A DNA stretch of 44,464 nucleotides from Xanthoparmelia taractica (lineage: Eukaryota > Ascomycota > Lecanoromycetes > Lecanorales > Parmeliaceae), in NCBI GenBank assembly GCA_033085395.1, contig JANQBS010000294.1, positions 1-44,464 of the forward strand. The letters run 5' to 3'. A program made the translations under genes and the position numbers. Within the stretch, counting starts at the first letter, position 1, and the number at the start of each line of letters is the position of its first letter. This document shows, one piece after another, positions 33,876 to 44,464 of the stretch. The notes below the pieces were generated by a model. It was not told the DNA's origin and did no database searches. It worked only from the letters and a program-made list of their open reading frames with translations.

Positions 33876-34845
33876 CTAAGATGTCTTCATGAAGTTTTTC
33901 ATGGTTTGAAGCTGGTGCAGGATAAGGATGAAGATGAACACGATGGGCCTGGCCGACATGTATAGGAGTAGCGGTACGTCTAATGTTATCATCCGATACA
34001 AGTACAAAGCTGTGTTCGGCGACCATTGTCTGCCGGTAACCGGTTCGAGAAACCCGGACAACATGCATTATGGGGTTCCTGTCATTGCCACGTCCGCAGC
34101 AGTGGAGACCGTTTGTTGACAGGAATTGTCTAGATGAAACTTTTAAGATTGACTACGATTATGTTAATCCGGTCTTGAATCACGATATTCTATTGAACAA
34201 TGGCTTATTGCATAATCGTCTCTTGTCCAAATCAACGTTGAAAAGAGGATGTGAATTGGGTACCTTAGCGTAATGATAAGAAAATTACTCGATTTCGCGA
34301 TCGCTTAATATATGGCGCAATTGGTATGAAGCACGCTCACTTCTCGATAGGTAATTTATTTTGCTTGCATGGAGATCGGCATCAAAGAGTAGCAGCTCTA
34401 ACCCTGGACTCGATAAAGATTGGGTTTGCGCTCAGATAAATCAGGCCAGATGCACCTGAGAGACAGTTATAAGTGCATTGTTCATGTAACTTCTGGAGTC
34501 CTGGCTTCCAATGGTCTGGATACCAACGTCCCCACACGAGACGTGCATTAGTCTGATTAGAATGCATAGTCCATGACGTGCTGTTGCGTCTCTGGGGGAA
34601 TCAACTTCTTTGCTGTTATCGTGACCCCCTTAGCGCTTGCGCGAGCCGCAGCATCAATGAGGCCATATTCAAATCGTTCTTTTACCTCGTATAAAAGTAC
34701 ATTCCTGTGCAAAGCGGTCCAACCGATCTACTAGTCGATGATTGAAGGTGGCGAACTTTGCTCTCTATATAGGTAATGGGACAAATGCCCTGTTGAGCTT
34801 GAGGAGGCACAACATCATCAAACCCATCAAATTATCGGTATCGCC
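33876..34845. other. Intergenic upstream of the permease
   Basis: About 970 bases. Overlapping short ORFs at 33856-34273 on both strands have no recognisable family. The last 400 bases are the presumed promoter of the permease. Confidence 0.4.
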
Positions 34846-37130
34846 ATGGCTTTTTTCCGCAGCCTCTCGAGAAAGGCGCCTGAAGTGGAAGTCACCACCA
34901 CAAGCATTGATGCTGCTCCCGGAGCAGTTCTCACAGAGGGCTCGCTGGAATTCACCGTTGCGCAAGGTGGGAATAACTCACTGCCGTCGTACCAAGAAGC
35001 CTCCGGGGCCCCGGTAGAAACCAGTTCGCCCCTTGGTTACTTCGTCGGACCAGTCACAGTCGTCTTTCTGAACATTAGCATGATGATTGGGACGGGAGTC
35101 TATTCAACACGTGAACTTCCCAGTGAACCTGATCTGGATGTAGCTTTCTATCTGACTTCTTTTCGCAGCTGCTACTATACTAAAGGGGACTGGGTCCGTT
35201 GGTTTGGCCTTGCTGTATTGGCCTCTGGGCTTCCTCATCTCACTCAGCTCCCTAACGGTGTATCTGGAGTACGCCGCCTACTTCCCCAACCGATCTGGAG
35301 CAGAAGTGGTGTACCTCGAGCAAGCGTTCCCGCGTCCCATTTACTTCTTTCCCATAACTTTCGCGGTTCAGACCGTCATATTGTCCTTTAGCAGCGGTAA
35401 TTCCATTGGTGAGTATCTCTCGAAAACGTGTCTTTGAGTGGCTTATATGTGACTTCGTAGTGCTTGCCGAATATCTTTTCCGCATCAATGGTCATACACC
35501 TTCAGCTTGGGAGTTGAAAGGGACTGCGGTCGCGGGATACACGGTTGCTGTATTGCGTAATTTTTTCTTTCTCTGTGGAAGCTTCCTTCACTGAATTTAG
35601 TCAGTTCTAACCTTCCATAACCGAGCTGGATTTCTACTGTCAAATGCCATTGGCATTGTCAAGGTTACAACCCTCGTATTGTAAGTCATTACACAGTCCC
35701 GAGAAAGGGGATCGTCTTATTCAAGGATCAAAGCGTCGGCATTACAGGCCTCGTTGTCCTGGGTGGTCATACCTCGGTCGAAAATCCTACAGCCAACTTC
35801 CGCGACGCCTTTGAAGGAACGACCAACAGCGGGTATGGTGTTACAAACGCCTTGGTGAAGATAATCTTCTCGTATGCTGGATACTATAACGCCTTCAACG
35901 TCGTCAATGAAGTCAAGGTAGACTTTCCAATGCGCAATCTTCTGACTTATAGGTAGGCTTGAACTGACACGGTACAGAACCCAGTGAAGACGATTCGGAC
36001 CTATGCATTCATCTCTCTGCTTGTCGTCGCCATTCTGTATCAGTTGGCAAACATTGCATACTTTGCCGCTGGTGGGTTCTGCTCTCAGTCTGAAATTGCT
36101 AGTAAATGTTTACTTTGTATCAACAGTTTCGAAGACGGAGCTTCAACACTCGACGCAAATAGCAGCCAGCTTGTTCTTTCAAAAGGTCTTTGGCTCGAGC
36201 GGTGCCGTCAGAGGCCTCAATTTCCTGATCGCGCTGAGCGCATTTGGCAATCTGCTTGCCGTGCTCCTCGGCCAATCACGCGTGATTCGTGAGTGTGGAA
36301 GGTATTTGTTCGCCTACTTTCTCCAGCGGTATCACAAGTTTGACCCTGATCCGTAGACAGGGCGTCTTGCCCTTCCCTCGTTTCTGGGCGTCAACGCGCC
36401 CATTCGGGACTCCACTCGGTCCCTATTTTGTCAAGTGGGCCATGACCATCCTCATGATTCTAGCACCACCCGCTGGAGATGCTTTCAACTTCAGTATGCC
36501 CTACCTACCCATTGCAAAGACGACCAGCGAACATACTTACACTCAGCTAGTCGTCGATTTGCAGACGTACCCTGCTGCGATTTTCAACCTCCTCGTGGCC
36601 ATTGGCTTGTATATTGTCCGATACCGTCGCCGCAAGCTAGGTTTAGCGAGGGCCGAGTTCCGCGCGTGGGATGTCTCGGTCATTTTCAACATCGCGGCTA
36701 ATACGTTCCTCGTCATCATGCCTTGGTATCCGCCGGCAGCAGGACGCAATGGAGGCGATGTGAGCTTTTGGTACGCGACGTATGTGGTTGTCGGCATTGC
36801 AATGTAAGTCTCGCTCACGCCCTTGTTCAAACCACCTTTCCCTCCCGTGTAGCAAAAGCGATTACCTAAACAGATGCTGACATCTCCAACCCGGACAGTA
36901 TCGCCATCTGCGCAATCTACTACGTAATGTGGATCTACGTACTTCCCTGGCTTCAGCACTACCAAGTCCGTCCGGAGATCATGTCGGTGGGCGGCAGCGC
37001 AGCCACGCATAGGCTTGTCAAGGTGCCTGTGGAGAAACTTGCTACGTGGGATAGCGCGCATGATGCTTCGGGTCGGCTCATTGCGGATCGGAGCGAGAAG
37101 GAGGGGGGTTCGGAAGATTATAAGATGTGA
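34846..37130 (+). CDS. Amino-acid permease of the APC superfamily, methionine-permease (MUP1)-like, 602 aa
   Basis: Nine exons: 34846-35110, 35169-35408, 35461-35556, 35605-35680, 35734-35917, 35978-36071, 36127-36301, 36357-36803, 36899-37130. The eight introns (48-95 nt) keep frame; total 1809 nt. The start has a good context (CGCCATGGC). A soluble N-terminal tail of about 60 residues is followed by LGYFVGPVTVVFLNISMMIGTGVYSTP, the first membrane helix with the IGTG substrate-binding turn of APC transporters (81-84). Further landmarks are LEYAAYFPNRSGAEVVYLEQAFPRP, GLVVLGGHTSVENPTANF, SRVIRECGRQGVLPFPRFWAS and IYVLPWLQHY near the C-terminus. These fit the fungal high-affinity methionine permease group in the plasma membrane; the exact substrate is inferred. 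The C-terminal tail is hydrophilic. The donor of intron 3 (GTAATT) and the acceptor of intron 4 are the weaker splice calls. Confidence 0.85.
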
Positions 37131-38860
37131 GGAAGGGGATAGAGGTGTCTGTGTTGGTTATGGACGCTCTCTAATTCAGAGTCTGAAAGGATCTGCACGG
37201 GAAATCTACACGGGAAATCTATTCGAGTCATCAGAGGGAGTTCTACCACTCCTGCACATTACCGTGGAGGTTCGTTCGTTATGACGTACTATTCTTCTGC
37301 TAGCACGGTGGAACTTAGCTTTCTCTCTGTCTGTCTCTCTCTCTAATCTTTCGCTCTTTGCCATTCAAACTCCTCTCCCTCTCGCGGCACGTGAGCTTCA
37401 ACCCACACCAGCCTTCGTACTATGGGCACGTATGCTTAAGTTTCCAACTGTGTTTATTCGCTCAGAACCTCAATCAATCAATCACCCATGTCTCTAGAAA
37501 ACTTACCTGTTCCATCATACCATCATAGTGTACAATGTCTACAGCGATAAATCACATCCTGCTTTGCCTGCCTAATTTAATCAATTAATTCACTCGCATC
37601 TGCATCTGCATCTGCATCTGAAAAAGACGCAAGAAACCCCCCCCCCCCCCACCATTCATTTCCGTTTGTTTGTTTGTGCAATGTATATTATCTCTGGCTT
37701 TGGCTTCCCTTCGGGTCTTTGCGTGTGATTCATGCATCCATCCATCCGTACTCCATCCGTCCATCCTGCATCCGTACTCTACGCCTATCGTCGTCTCGTG
37801 GAAGCGGAAGCGGAAGCGGAAGCTGAAGAAGTAGCTTGTTGTTGGAGCGATAGATAGATATCAAAGGCCTTGATTGGATTGGATTGCGATGTTGTTGTTT
37901 GGTGGGTTTGGTGGGCGGGAAAGGGGGGGTTGGGGGGGGGAGGGGGTGAGGAAATGCCGCAGTGTGAGATTTGTGTTTTCTGCGTTGTGGCTGTGATGGC
38001 TGGTATCTAGCTATGTATGTCGCGGGCTACAACACTATCTGTGCTATAGTGTAGTGCCACGATTGATTACATACATGTGTTTTGAATGAAACATGATCGC
38101 CGCTTCAACTCACTCGGCTGTTGTGGTTTATCTTCGAGAGAGAGCCCAGCGGGATAAGGTAGTCATTTATGATGAGATGGGAGGTGCTGCGCGAAGAGTA
38201 TGGGCGTGAACGGAGCAGAGGAAATGAGAAGGTGAAGATTGGGAGGACCTGCTTCATCAGGGGCCTGTCTAATATCAATGGAGAAAAGACGGTAAGGTAA
38301 GGTAAGCTGTAACGAAGACGTGTATGGTTGTTGTTAAAGAAGGATTTTCTGTTATCACTTATATGTTCTTTAGACTATTGCCGTCAGCGCCTGCTCAAAC
38401 CATCCTCACCGCACAGACTGAGATGCTCTGGCTCGCCGTGTATATCAATTAGAGGAGAAAAGCTCGGTGCCGATGAAAGTTGGCGTGTTGCAACGGTATC
38501 TTGCTAAATTCCCACATTGTGTTCCTCTTTCATTCTCCTGGCCACTCCTCCTGGCCATTCCTCCAGCAACTTTCTGTCAGCGCCTCCGACAAAGCGGGGT
38601 GAGTGCTCCAATGTCCCAACTTTCAATAGTGCAGACCAATTTGTAGGTCACAAAATCCTATCCTGTCCATCTTTATCATTCGGATGAATCCGAGACGGCA
38701 CTCAATATTAGGCGTTCTGTGCAGAAAACTTTGAGGATGTTGCCGTGTACGGCTATGTTCCCATTGACCAGGAGAGGTATCGGCGTGGCTCAGAAGTGAA
38801 GTGTCGGAACGAGGAGTGGATATTCGTCCCTTGAAAGCAGAAACACGAGCAAAAAACAAG
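37131..38860. other. Long non-coding region with simple repeats and a G-rich tract
   Basis: No gene seen. It holds GCATCT hexamer repeats (about 37594-37620), a run of C (about 37636-37650), CATC-type repeats near 37735-37765, a GCGGAA array (37803-37826) and a strongly G-rich tract on the plus strand (37901-37947). It lies between the 3' end of the permease and the minus-strand rhodopsin-domain gene and may hold 3' regions of both. Confidence 0.55.
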
Positions 38861-39208
38861 TTAGTTCAAATGGTAGAAGGAAAATTTTCGAGACAGTCTT
38901 CCAGGTTGCCGGTTTCCAACACTACCCTGCCATTTCTTCGGCGCAGAGCCCGTCACAGGATCAATGATAGGCCAAGTCGCGGGCGGGTTATGGCCTGGCG
39001 AGCCTCGTGCGGGAGCCTTGCTAGGACGTTGAACGAGTAATGGAAAGTCGATCTTCTGCGTTATAGGCACCAGCGAGATCCTGAAAATCGCATGGTCGCG
39101 AGGAGTGAGGGATTCAGAGTAGCGTACACCGCCGCCGGCGATCGAGTGGATCGTGACCGTGCTGGCAATCAAGTCGTTTGCGTGCGGGAGCTTTTGCAGG
39201 TAGGGTTG
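38861..39208 (-). CDS. Unrecognised open reading frame, possibly an exon of a decayed gene
   Basis: The minus-strand frame is open from just after a stop near 39211 down to a stop at 38861-38863. It reads ..QPYLQKLPHANDLIAST, IHSIAGGGVRYSESLTPRD, then a Pro-rich tail. Composition looks protein-like (Gly-rich turn, RDHAIFR) but there is no in-frame ATG at its head, so it would need an upstream exon or is a relic. I do not recognise the family. Confidence 0.25.
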   Translation of the reverse strand, partial: QPYLQKLPHANDLIASTVTIHSIAGGGVRYSESLTPRDHAIFRISLVPITQKIDFPLLVQRPSKAPARGSPGHNPPATWPIIDPVTGSAPKKWQGSVGNRQPGRLSRKFSFYHLN

Positions 39209-39341
39209 TGATGCTGCTAGTGCTACTTTTAATAGGTGCTACTTCAGTATGACAACTGTTCGTGGCGGGCGCAGTACTTGGTGCCTTGCCATGCATATTC
39301 AACCATTTTCAGGTACAAAAGGCAGCTACGAACTCCTCTCA

Positions 39342-40897
39342 TTAAAGACCTCGGTCGGCAAAACGTTGGCCTTCAGATTCTAAATCAACAGACTGTTCCA
39401 ACCGCACCGTCTTCGTAATCGCTGTCGGAGCGACGAGCTCGTTTGCCTGATTGCGCTCCTTGTCTCCTGGCCCCCTATGAACCTGAGAAAAAGCTGCCCG
39501 CTCGGCATCTTGAGCAGCCGCGATTTCAGAAGGAGGGTACCGCTCATCCAATTCCGAGTAATTCTCATGCCTTCGAGACCGGTTCAGAGCAGAGGGGCCG
39601 CCCAATGAGGTGCCTGTCCGAGCGTAGTTTCCAGGCGGCGACATCGACTTATTCCCTGGCCATCTAGAATTGGTACTATCTTTGCTAAGAAAGGTGCCAG
39701 CTTTAATTCCGATGTTTGCCAGTAGGTATTGGAAGAACGCCGGGCAGACAGGGAGACAGCCGCAAATAGTGCCGCAGGCAATTTCGACAATGCTTTGATA
39801 TATGTTAGCGAGCTTCGTTCAGAGGTAGAGTGAGGTAAAATAAGGGAGTAGCCTACGTCCACAGAGCCACGGGAAGCAAGGTCCAGGTTTGGTCTGGGTC
39901 GTTGAGATTAACGACATTAAAAGCCAGGCGAATGGTACTGGCCGCAGCCGTGCTACAAACCATTAGTCCGGTATATCCGGTGTTTTCATGAAAATGAGGC
40001 CTGGGAACCTACAACCCGCCAAATAAGAACACGCCAGATATGGTCATCTTTCTTTTTGTCGGCATCTGCAAATTCCACACGTTACAGATCGGAAGCGCTA
40101 GTATCAAGAGATCGGATACCACGTTTACGGCAGCGGTAGCGACGAAAGCGGTGTTGATATCGACACAGTGGCCATGCACCATTGGATCCCATATTTTGGT
40201 TCTCGGAGTACACTCCCATATTTCCACACAGGTATCCGCGAAGTAGAACAGAAGGTTCGACCAGATGAGGAGCTGTATCAGATACCAGGTCACATTTCTG
40301 CCGGACGGGCAAAAGATTTTTTTCAACTGTAGCAGAATGGAGAGCTTAATGCAGAATATCAAAGGGCCGTACAATATCTCGAAGCTGTTCGCAAGCTTTG
40401 AAATTCTGGTCAGCAGACGTAAAGTCTTCACAACCAAGACGGTCCCAAGCTGTGTTACATACCTGTGCGAATTTTTGAAGATGCGCTAGTGGTACATTCC
40501 ACTGATGGACACCGAGGCCATAGTGATTGCCCACAAGAACCACACTAGAAGACGCAACCAAGCCAAGCTATAGAAGTGCGCTCAGCTCTATCCGTCGCCC
40601 TGTCATCGAAATAGATGGGAGAGAGAAGGTAAATACCCATGAGATGAAAGAGCAGTCTAGATACCCTAAGTTAGGCTGATCTTCTAATGCAGAGGCATTG
40701 TACTCACAGTCAGCCCAGCCGTGGGATTTGATAATGCAAAACACGGTGTAAAGACGGACGCAGACCAACAGCGTGGTAAAGGCAAGACAAATGCCGACAG
40801 CAGCGATAATCTGCCCTTGACGCGAGGGCGGGTCAACGAAGTTGGGAGTGACACCAGGCGGCGGTGGTAGTCCGCCTAAAGGAGGCGAAGAGCTCAT
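39342..40897 (-). CDS. Rhodopsin-domain (PTH11-like) integral membrane protein with a frame conflict
   Basis: Exons on the minus strand: 40897-40708, about 40585-40463, 40395-40013, 39952-39857, 39792-39342 (about 413 residues if repaired). Landmarks: a short Pro-rich N-terminus, first helix QIIAAVGICLAFTTLLVCVRLYT, GNHYGLGVHQWNVP, EILYGPLIFCIKLSILLQL, LLIWSNLLFYFADTCVEIWEC, VNVVSDLLILALPI, FGGFTAAASTIRLAF and CGTICGCLPVLPAFF-like CLPVCPAFFQYLL, then a hydrophilic tail. This is the fungal seven-helix family often annotated as rhodopsin-domain integral membrane proteins. After exon 1 no acceptor restores the frame: AWLGCVF is in one frame and SSSVVLVGNHYG in the next, with a stop in each, near 40555-40570. 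That means a frameshift mutation, a sequence error, or a splice site that I do not see. Confidence 0.65.
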
Positions 40898-42057
40898 GGG
40901 GATGTGCTGGCCAGCGACAGAGGAGTGCAGAATTGATGGTAAAGGGGCGCGCGCGTGTGAAAATAACTCGCTGTCCGTCGAAGCCCTTCAGATTAGTATA
41001 AGTCGATAGCTACTTCTTTAATTCCTATCAATTAGCGAGAGGTCTCTTTTCCGATAAATATCATCTTCAACTTACACGTCAGAACTTTCTTTATCAAATT
41101 GTTCGTTGTGAAGCCATCCAGCATTTCTGCCTATGGGGTGGTGTGCAGTGGATTCCGTTACCAGTGTTGCGAAGAGACACTGGACTCGGGGATGGTCAGG
41201 TAGGTGAAATCAAGTTTCCTTTCCCTCCTCTTGCCGGATTCGTACAATATGGTGAGGCGGAGCATGGGATTCTGGACAGCATTAGCCGTTAAAGAAGGAT
41301 GGCTGCTCTATGCCAATCGGTTGCGCCGGAGTGTTCGAGGTTGCATGCATACGGCATGAAGGAGAGGGGAAGGTGAGGCCGGAGAAACGCACAATTCGGA
41401 TGATTGGCTAGCCTACCGATGTGAATGGACAGTGTAATGAGTGACTAGGTAAGCAGCGCATAAGTTTGCGCAGCAGCAGAGCAAAGTCGATCAATAATAC
41501 TACGACGGGCAAGGTGCGAAAGCAGATGATCCATCCATCAACCTACTTCTACCCCTCCATGATGAATTCGTACCTTAGCTTGCAGCAATTGTGTCTAATC
41601 GCCTACTGGGGCACGCTACTTCATAGAAGTAAGGTGCGAGTAAGCAATGTAACCCTCGCCCTTTCCGACATAACTGTGACCGAGAGATGCATCCAGGGAC
41701 TCACAATTGCTGCACTCCAAAACGTGGCCCCCATGTGCTGTCCATTTTCAGAATTATTGCTGCAGCCAGACAGCTCTTCTATATACCGGCTGCACTGTTT
41801 AACACTTTGCTGCAAGTCAGACGGGCTTGAGTGGATCGCCCGAATCTCTACCTACCTAAGGTTACCTTACCGTACCTTAGTGGGGCTCTAGCCTTTACTA
41901 GCGCCCAATAAGCCTACCTTAAGGTACTTACTTCGTACTTTCTGACCCTCAACATCCCCTACTCACCCACCCAGGGACGAACACTTTCTCGATTCTCTTT
42001 ACCTATTAGAGAAGCAAATCCTAATAAACATTCTCAAAGCGAAGCAAGAAAAAAAAC
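40898..42057. other. Divergent intergenic region
   Basis: Between two divergently read genes. A block of TAAGGTA/CCTTACC-type motifs lies at about 41856-41940. Short ORFs (41466-41891) show no family features. Confidence 0.45.
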
Positions 42058-43235
42058 ATGGTCAACTCCTACGCTTTTTCCAGAGGCAACTCTGCGTCCG
42101 TCAGGTACGTGCGCGAACATCGTGGGGTATGATCTATCCGGGCAGCTGACTGTGCCCAGATTGTACATTCAATATTGGATGTGGAGGTACTAGCTAGGCT
42201 ACTTGCTGCATCCGGAGATTGACATCAAAGGAGAAGGGATTGCCTGCGGGACTGCGTTAGTGAACTTTTCTCTATTCTACGTGAATACCCAATAGTAAGC
42301 TGATTAATGACTGACTCGCTCGGTTTCGAAAAAAAAAAAAAAAGTGCATGGCTCGTTGAAACGGCGCGGACAGGCGCAATCCGACGGCTATGATATTTTG
42401 CCCGACCAATTCTCAGACCGGAAGCGATTGCCAGACAACGTGTCCCTTTCCAATTTGGATGCGCTGGGCTCCATACCGGAGGAGCTGGTGGGCAGGTACG
42501 ATGTCATGCACATCAGCTTGTTCGTAATACTGGTCAGGAATGAGGATCCGGGGCCGGTTCTTGAGAGTTTAATGCGCATGCTCAGTGAGTATTCTTTCTT
42601 TTACACGCGATGAAGACAGCGTGCAAATAATTGTCCAGTGACCCACACACCCTCTCTCTGGGGCGAGTGTCGCTTGTCATATCACTCGTTCACTGACGAT
42701 AGCTAGAGCCGGGCGGGTATCTCCAATGGGAAGAAAACGACCTCGACAGCCTCCACGCCAGCATGCCCGAGCAGGACCTTTCAGAATCGTGCAACGACGG
42801 CATGATAGCCGAGTACTCCAAATGGTTCTCCGCGCAAGGCATCACATTAAAGTACGTACATACATATTATAGCACTTTTGCGTCGCATCTGTATTTCCTC
42901 TACTCTAATCTACAAGAACTTGAGACTCACACCTGAATCCCAGATGGGTCAAGCAAATGGACAGCCTCTTCGCCGAGCACGGGCTCACAGTAATTGATTT
43001 TGATCGGATGCCAATAGGCGCTGACATGGCGAAGCCGTGGACCCGCATGCAAATCATGGCCGCAGAAGATATAATGGAGAATGCCATTATCCCGGCTGCG
43101 GAAAAGGATAGTGAGGCCTCCCCGACCGCCGGGAGGTGGCGCGAGATGTTTGAGGGGTTGGCGAAGAGGTGCCAGGATGGGATGAGTATTACGATGGATA
43201 TGGTGGTGGCGGTTGGGAGGAAGGGTGGTAGTTGA
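42058..43235 (+). pseudogene. LaeA-like SAM-dependent methyltransferase, decayed
   Basis: Exon-like pieces: 42058-42104, 42160-about 42255, about 42345-42594, 42707-42851, 42944-43235; introns have GT..AG borders (GTACGT, GTTAGT, GTGAGT, GTACGT). Family blocks are in order: RLYIQYWMWRY, GYLLHPEIDI, ACGTA (SAM-binding loop), WLVETAR, DGYDILPDQF, RYDVMHISLFVILVRN, KPGGYLQWEENDLDSL, WVKQMDSLFAEHGL. Two lesions are visible: TAG at 42191-42193 where a Trp codon is expected, and a frame change near 42365-42375 between WLVETAR and AQSDGYDI. The stretch before ACGTA also seems to lack about five residues of motif I. The 3' half is intact. Relatives control secondary metabolism or modify metabolites; this copy should be inactive unless the lesions are sequence errors. 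Confidence 0.75.
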
Positions 43236-43395
43236 GAGATGGGTACATTTTTTAATCGAATAGTGGGACTATGGGTTAGTGTGTCTCATGATCTAGCCGC
43301 TATTCCAGATGCATGCGCATATGCGGGGAACACGTGTCTTCGAGAGCACTATATATATAGGTCTTATATTATTAGTTAACTCTTTATTCGAATTA
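43236..43395. other. Short spacer
   Basis: Between the methyltransferase relic and the small inverted-repeat element; ends with the TA target at 43394-43395. Confidence 0.5.
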
Positions 43396-43632
43396 CGGGT
43401 CGGAAAGGTGTGGTATATTTAATGGTATGGGATATCCCATACTCCCATTGGGTTTTTAATAAATATATTACGTGATGTTATTTTATATTCTAAAAATACG
43501 TAAAAAGATTAAGCGAACGCTTATGTAATTATAAAATTCTATAAATAGATTAAAAAGATATAATTTTTTAAAAAAAGTTGAAAAAAAGTTGAAAACGACT
43601 ATGTTCAACAGATACCACACCTTTCCGACCCG
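43396..43632 (+). mobile_element. Complete small TA-flanked inverted-repeat element (copy 2, MITE-like)
   Basis: 237 bp, starting CGGGTCGGAAAGGTGTGG and ending with the reverse complement, a 21-bp perfect terminal inverted repeat. TA flanks both ends (43394-43395 and 43633-43634), the target of Tc1/mariner-type transposases. It has no coding capacity. Internal features are an 18-bp perfect palindrome GTATGGGATATCCCATAC (43425-43442) and AAGCGAACGCTT near 43511-43522. The last 102 bp match window positions 1-102 in the same orientation. Its TIR is unlike that of the 9136-20370 element, so it depends on a different autonomous element. Confidence 0.8.
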
Positions 43633-44464
43633 TATCTCTAGTTATACGTGCCATTAATAAGATCTAAGACTCTAAGCTTTTTTATTAATTAAGAATTAAT
43701 AGACTCTTAAGATAAGTAAAAGATATTTAATTAAGATTAGAAATTCAAGTTATGATTAGAATAATAAGTAAAATATTAATCTTCTCTTTTATATTACTAA
43801 AAATAATTATTATTCGACACTTCTATCGTCTTTTTAATCTTATTAATAATATTACTAAGTAACTCTACGCGACTTCTTACTCGTTTAGCCCTCTATATCT
43901 AATTACTAATATTAAGATATTAATAATTTCAATACGTTTATTCGAGCGTATTTTAATATATCTCTATCTAGAATATTTAATTAGACTTAATTTCTTAATT
44001 CGATTCTTTTAGTATTATATTCTTATAACTTAGACGTAAAAGTATTATTTATTTATAGAGATATTTCACACTTGATTAAGTCTCGCTATAATAGATAGTT
44101 AACTTCTTATAAGTCATCTTTAAAGTCTCGCGAAGTTCGACTTTTCATGAAACTCCCTTACGGCTTAGCTATCGAATCTTCTTTTTAATATAATTAAATA
44201 ATCTATTATAGATATTAAATATATAATAAATTATTAATTTTTTACTCTTATTTATTAGCTTCGAAAAAGTATAAAAGAATCTAATTAATTTAATTAGATA
44301 TTTAACTTACGATTATTTATTCGCGCTAAGTCTAAGAAAGTCGTCTAATTTCTCCTTAAAAAAGCGATCAATATCGCTACGAAGTAGATGAGATCGTATT
44401 AACATATAATAGATTAAGTCTTAACGAACTTTAATATTCTAAAATAATTTAAGTACGCGTTTTT
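43633..44464. other. RIP-mutated AT-rich DNA
   Basis: Very AT-rich with few CpA/TpG and retained CpG. The minus strand has long stretches whose only stops are TAA/TAG, as in RIP-mutated coding sequence, but I could not identify the repeat family. It runs off the window end. Confidence 0.55.

Noticed and set aside
1..44464. CRISPR arrays, rRNA genes, Starship captain (DUF3435) genes, polyketide or peptide synthetase clusters
   Set aside because: Looked for and not seen: no regularly spaced repeats, no rRNA-like sequence, no tyrosine-recombinase motif, no large synthase frames.

Overview
The window looks like a filamentous ascomycete (Pezizomycotina) genome. Genes carry many short introns (47-163 nt) with GT..AG borders and CTAAC/CTGAC-like branch sites. 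Two HET-domain genes, a DUF7730-type gene, a seven-helix rhodopsin-domain gene and a LaeA-like methyltransferase relic are all typical of these fungi. Stretches of very AT-rich DNA almost lacking CpA/TpG carry the mark of repeat-induced point mutation (RIP). I cannot name the species.

Layout. 1-1950: RIP-mutated DNA holding the 3' end of a Ty3/gypsy chromovirus (integrase, chromodomain, polypurine tract, LTR), with a small TA-flanked inverted-repeat element at the window edge. 2286-8605: a GC-normal island with two HET-domain genes and a decayed third copy between them. 9134-20372: a RIP-mutated Tc1/mariner-type DNA transposon (about 3.7 kb without its insert, 108-bp terminal inverted repeats) into which a 7.5-kb gypsy chromovirus (142-bp LTRs, GATAA target duplication) has inserted. 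20648-31043: four intact genes: a secreted Cys-rich protein of unknown function (-), a secreted HExxH aspzincin-like metallopeptidase (+), a DUF7730-like protein (+), and a secreted zinc phospholipase C-like protein with an FG-GAP/VCBS-like C-terminal half (-). 31044-34845: a perfect inverted-repeat element and a TauD/TfdA dioxygenase pseudogene (-). 34846-43235: a methionine-permease-like transporter (+), a rhodopsin-domain membrane protein with one frame conflict (-), and a methyltransferase pseudogene (+). 43396-43632: a complete copy of the small TA-flanked element, followed by RIP-mutated DNA to the end.

The genes do not form an obvious pathway. The HET block is a candidate allorecognition/cell-death locus enclosed by mutated transposons. 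Three genes (20648-22809, 24162-25526, 28044-31043) encode predicted secreted proteins, two of them hydrolase-like. Three or four relics (HET copy, dioxygenase, methyltransferase, perhaps the rhodopsin-domain gene) show an accessory region undergoing gene decay. Exon maps were worked out by eye from reading frame, splice signals and family motifs; they are predictions.
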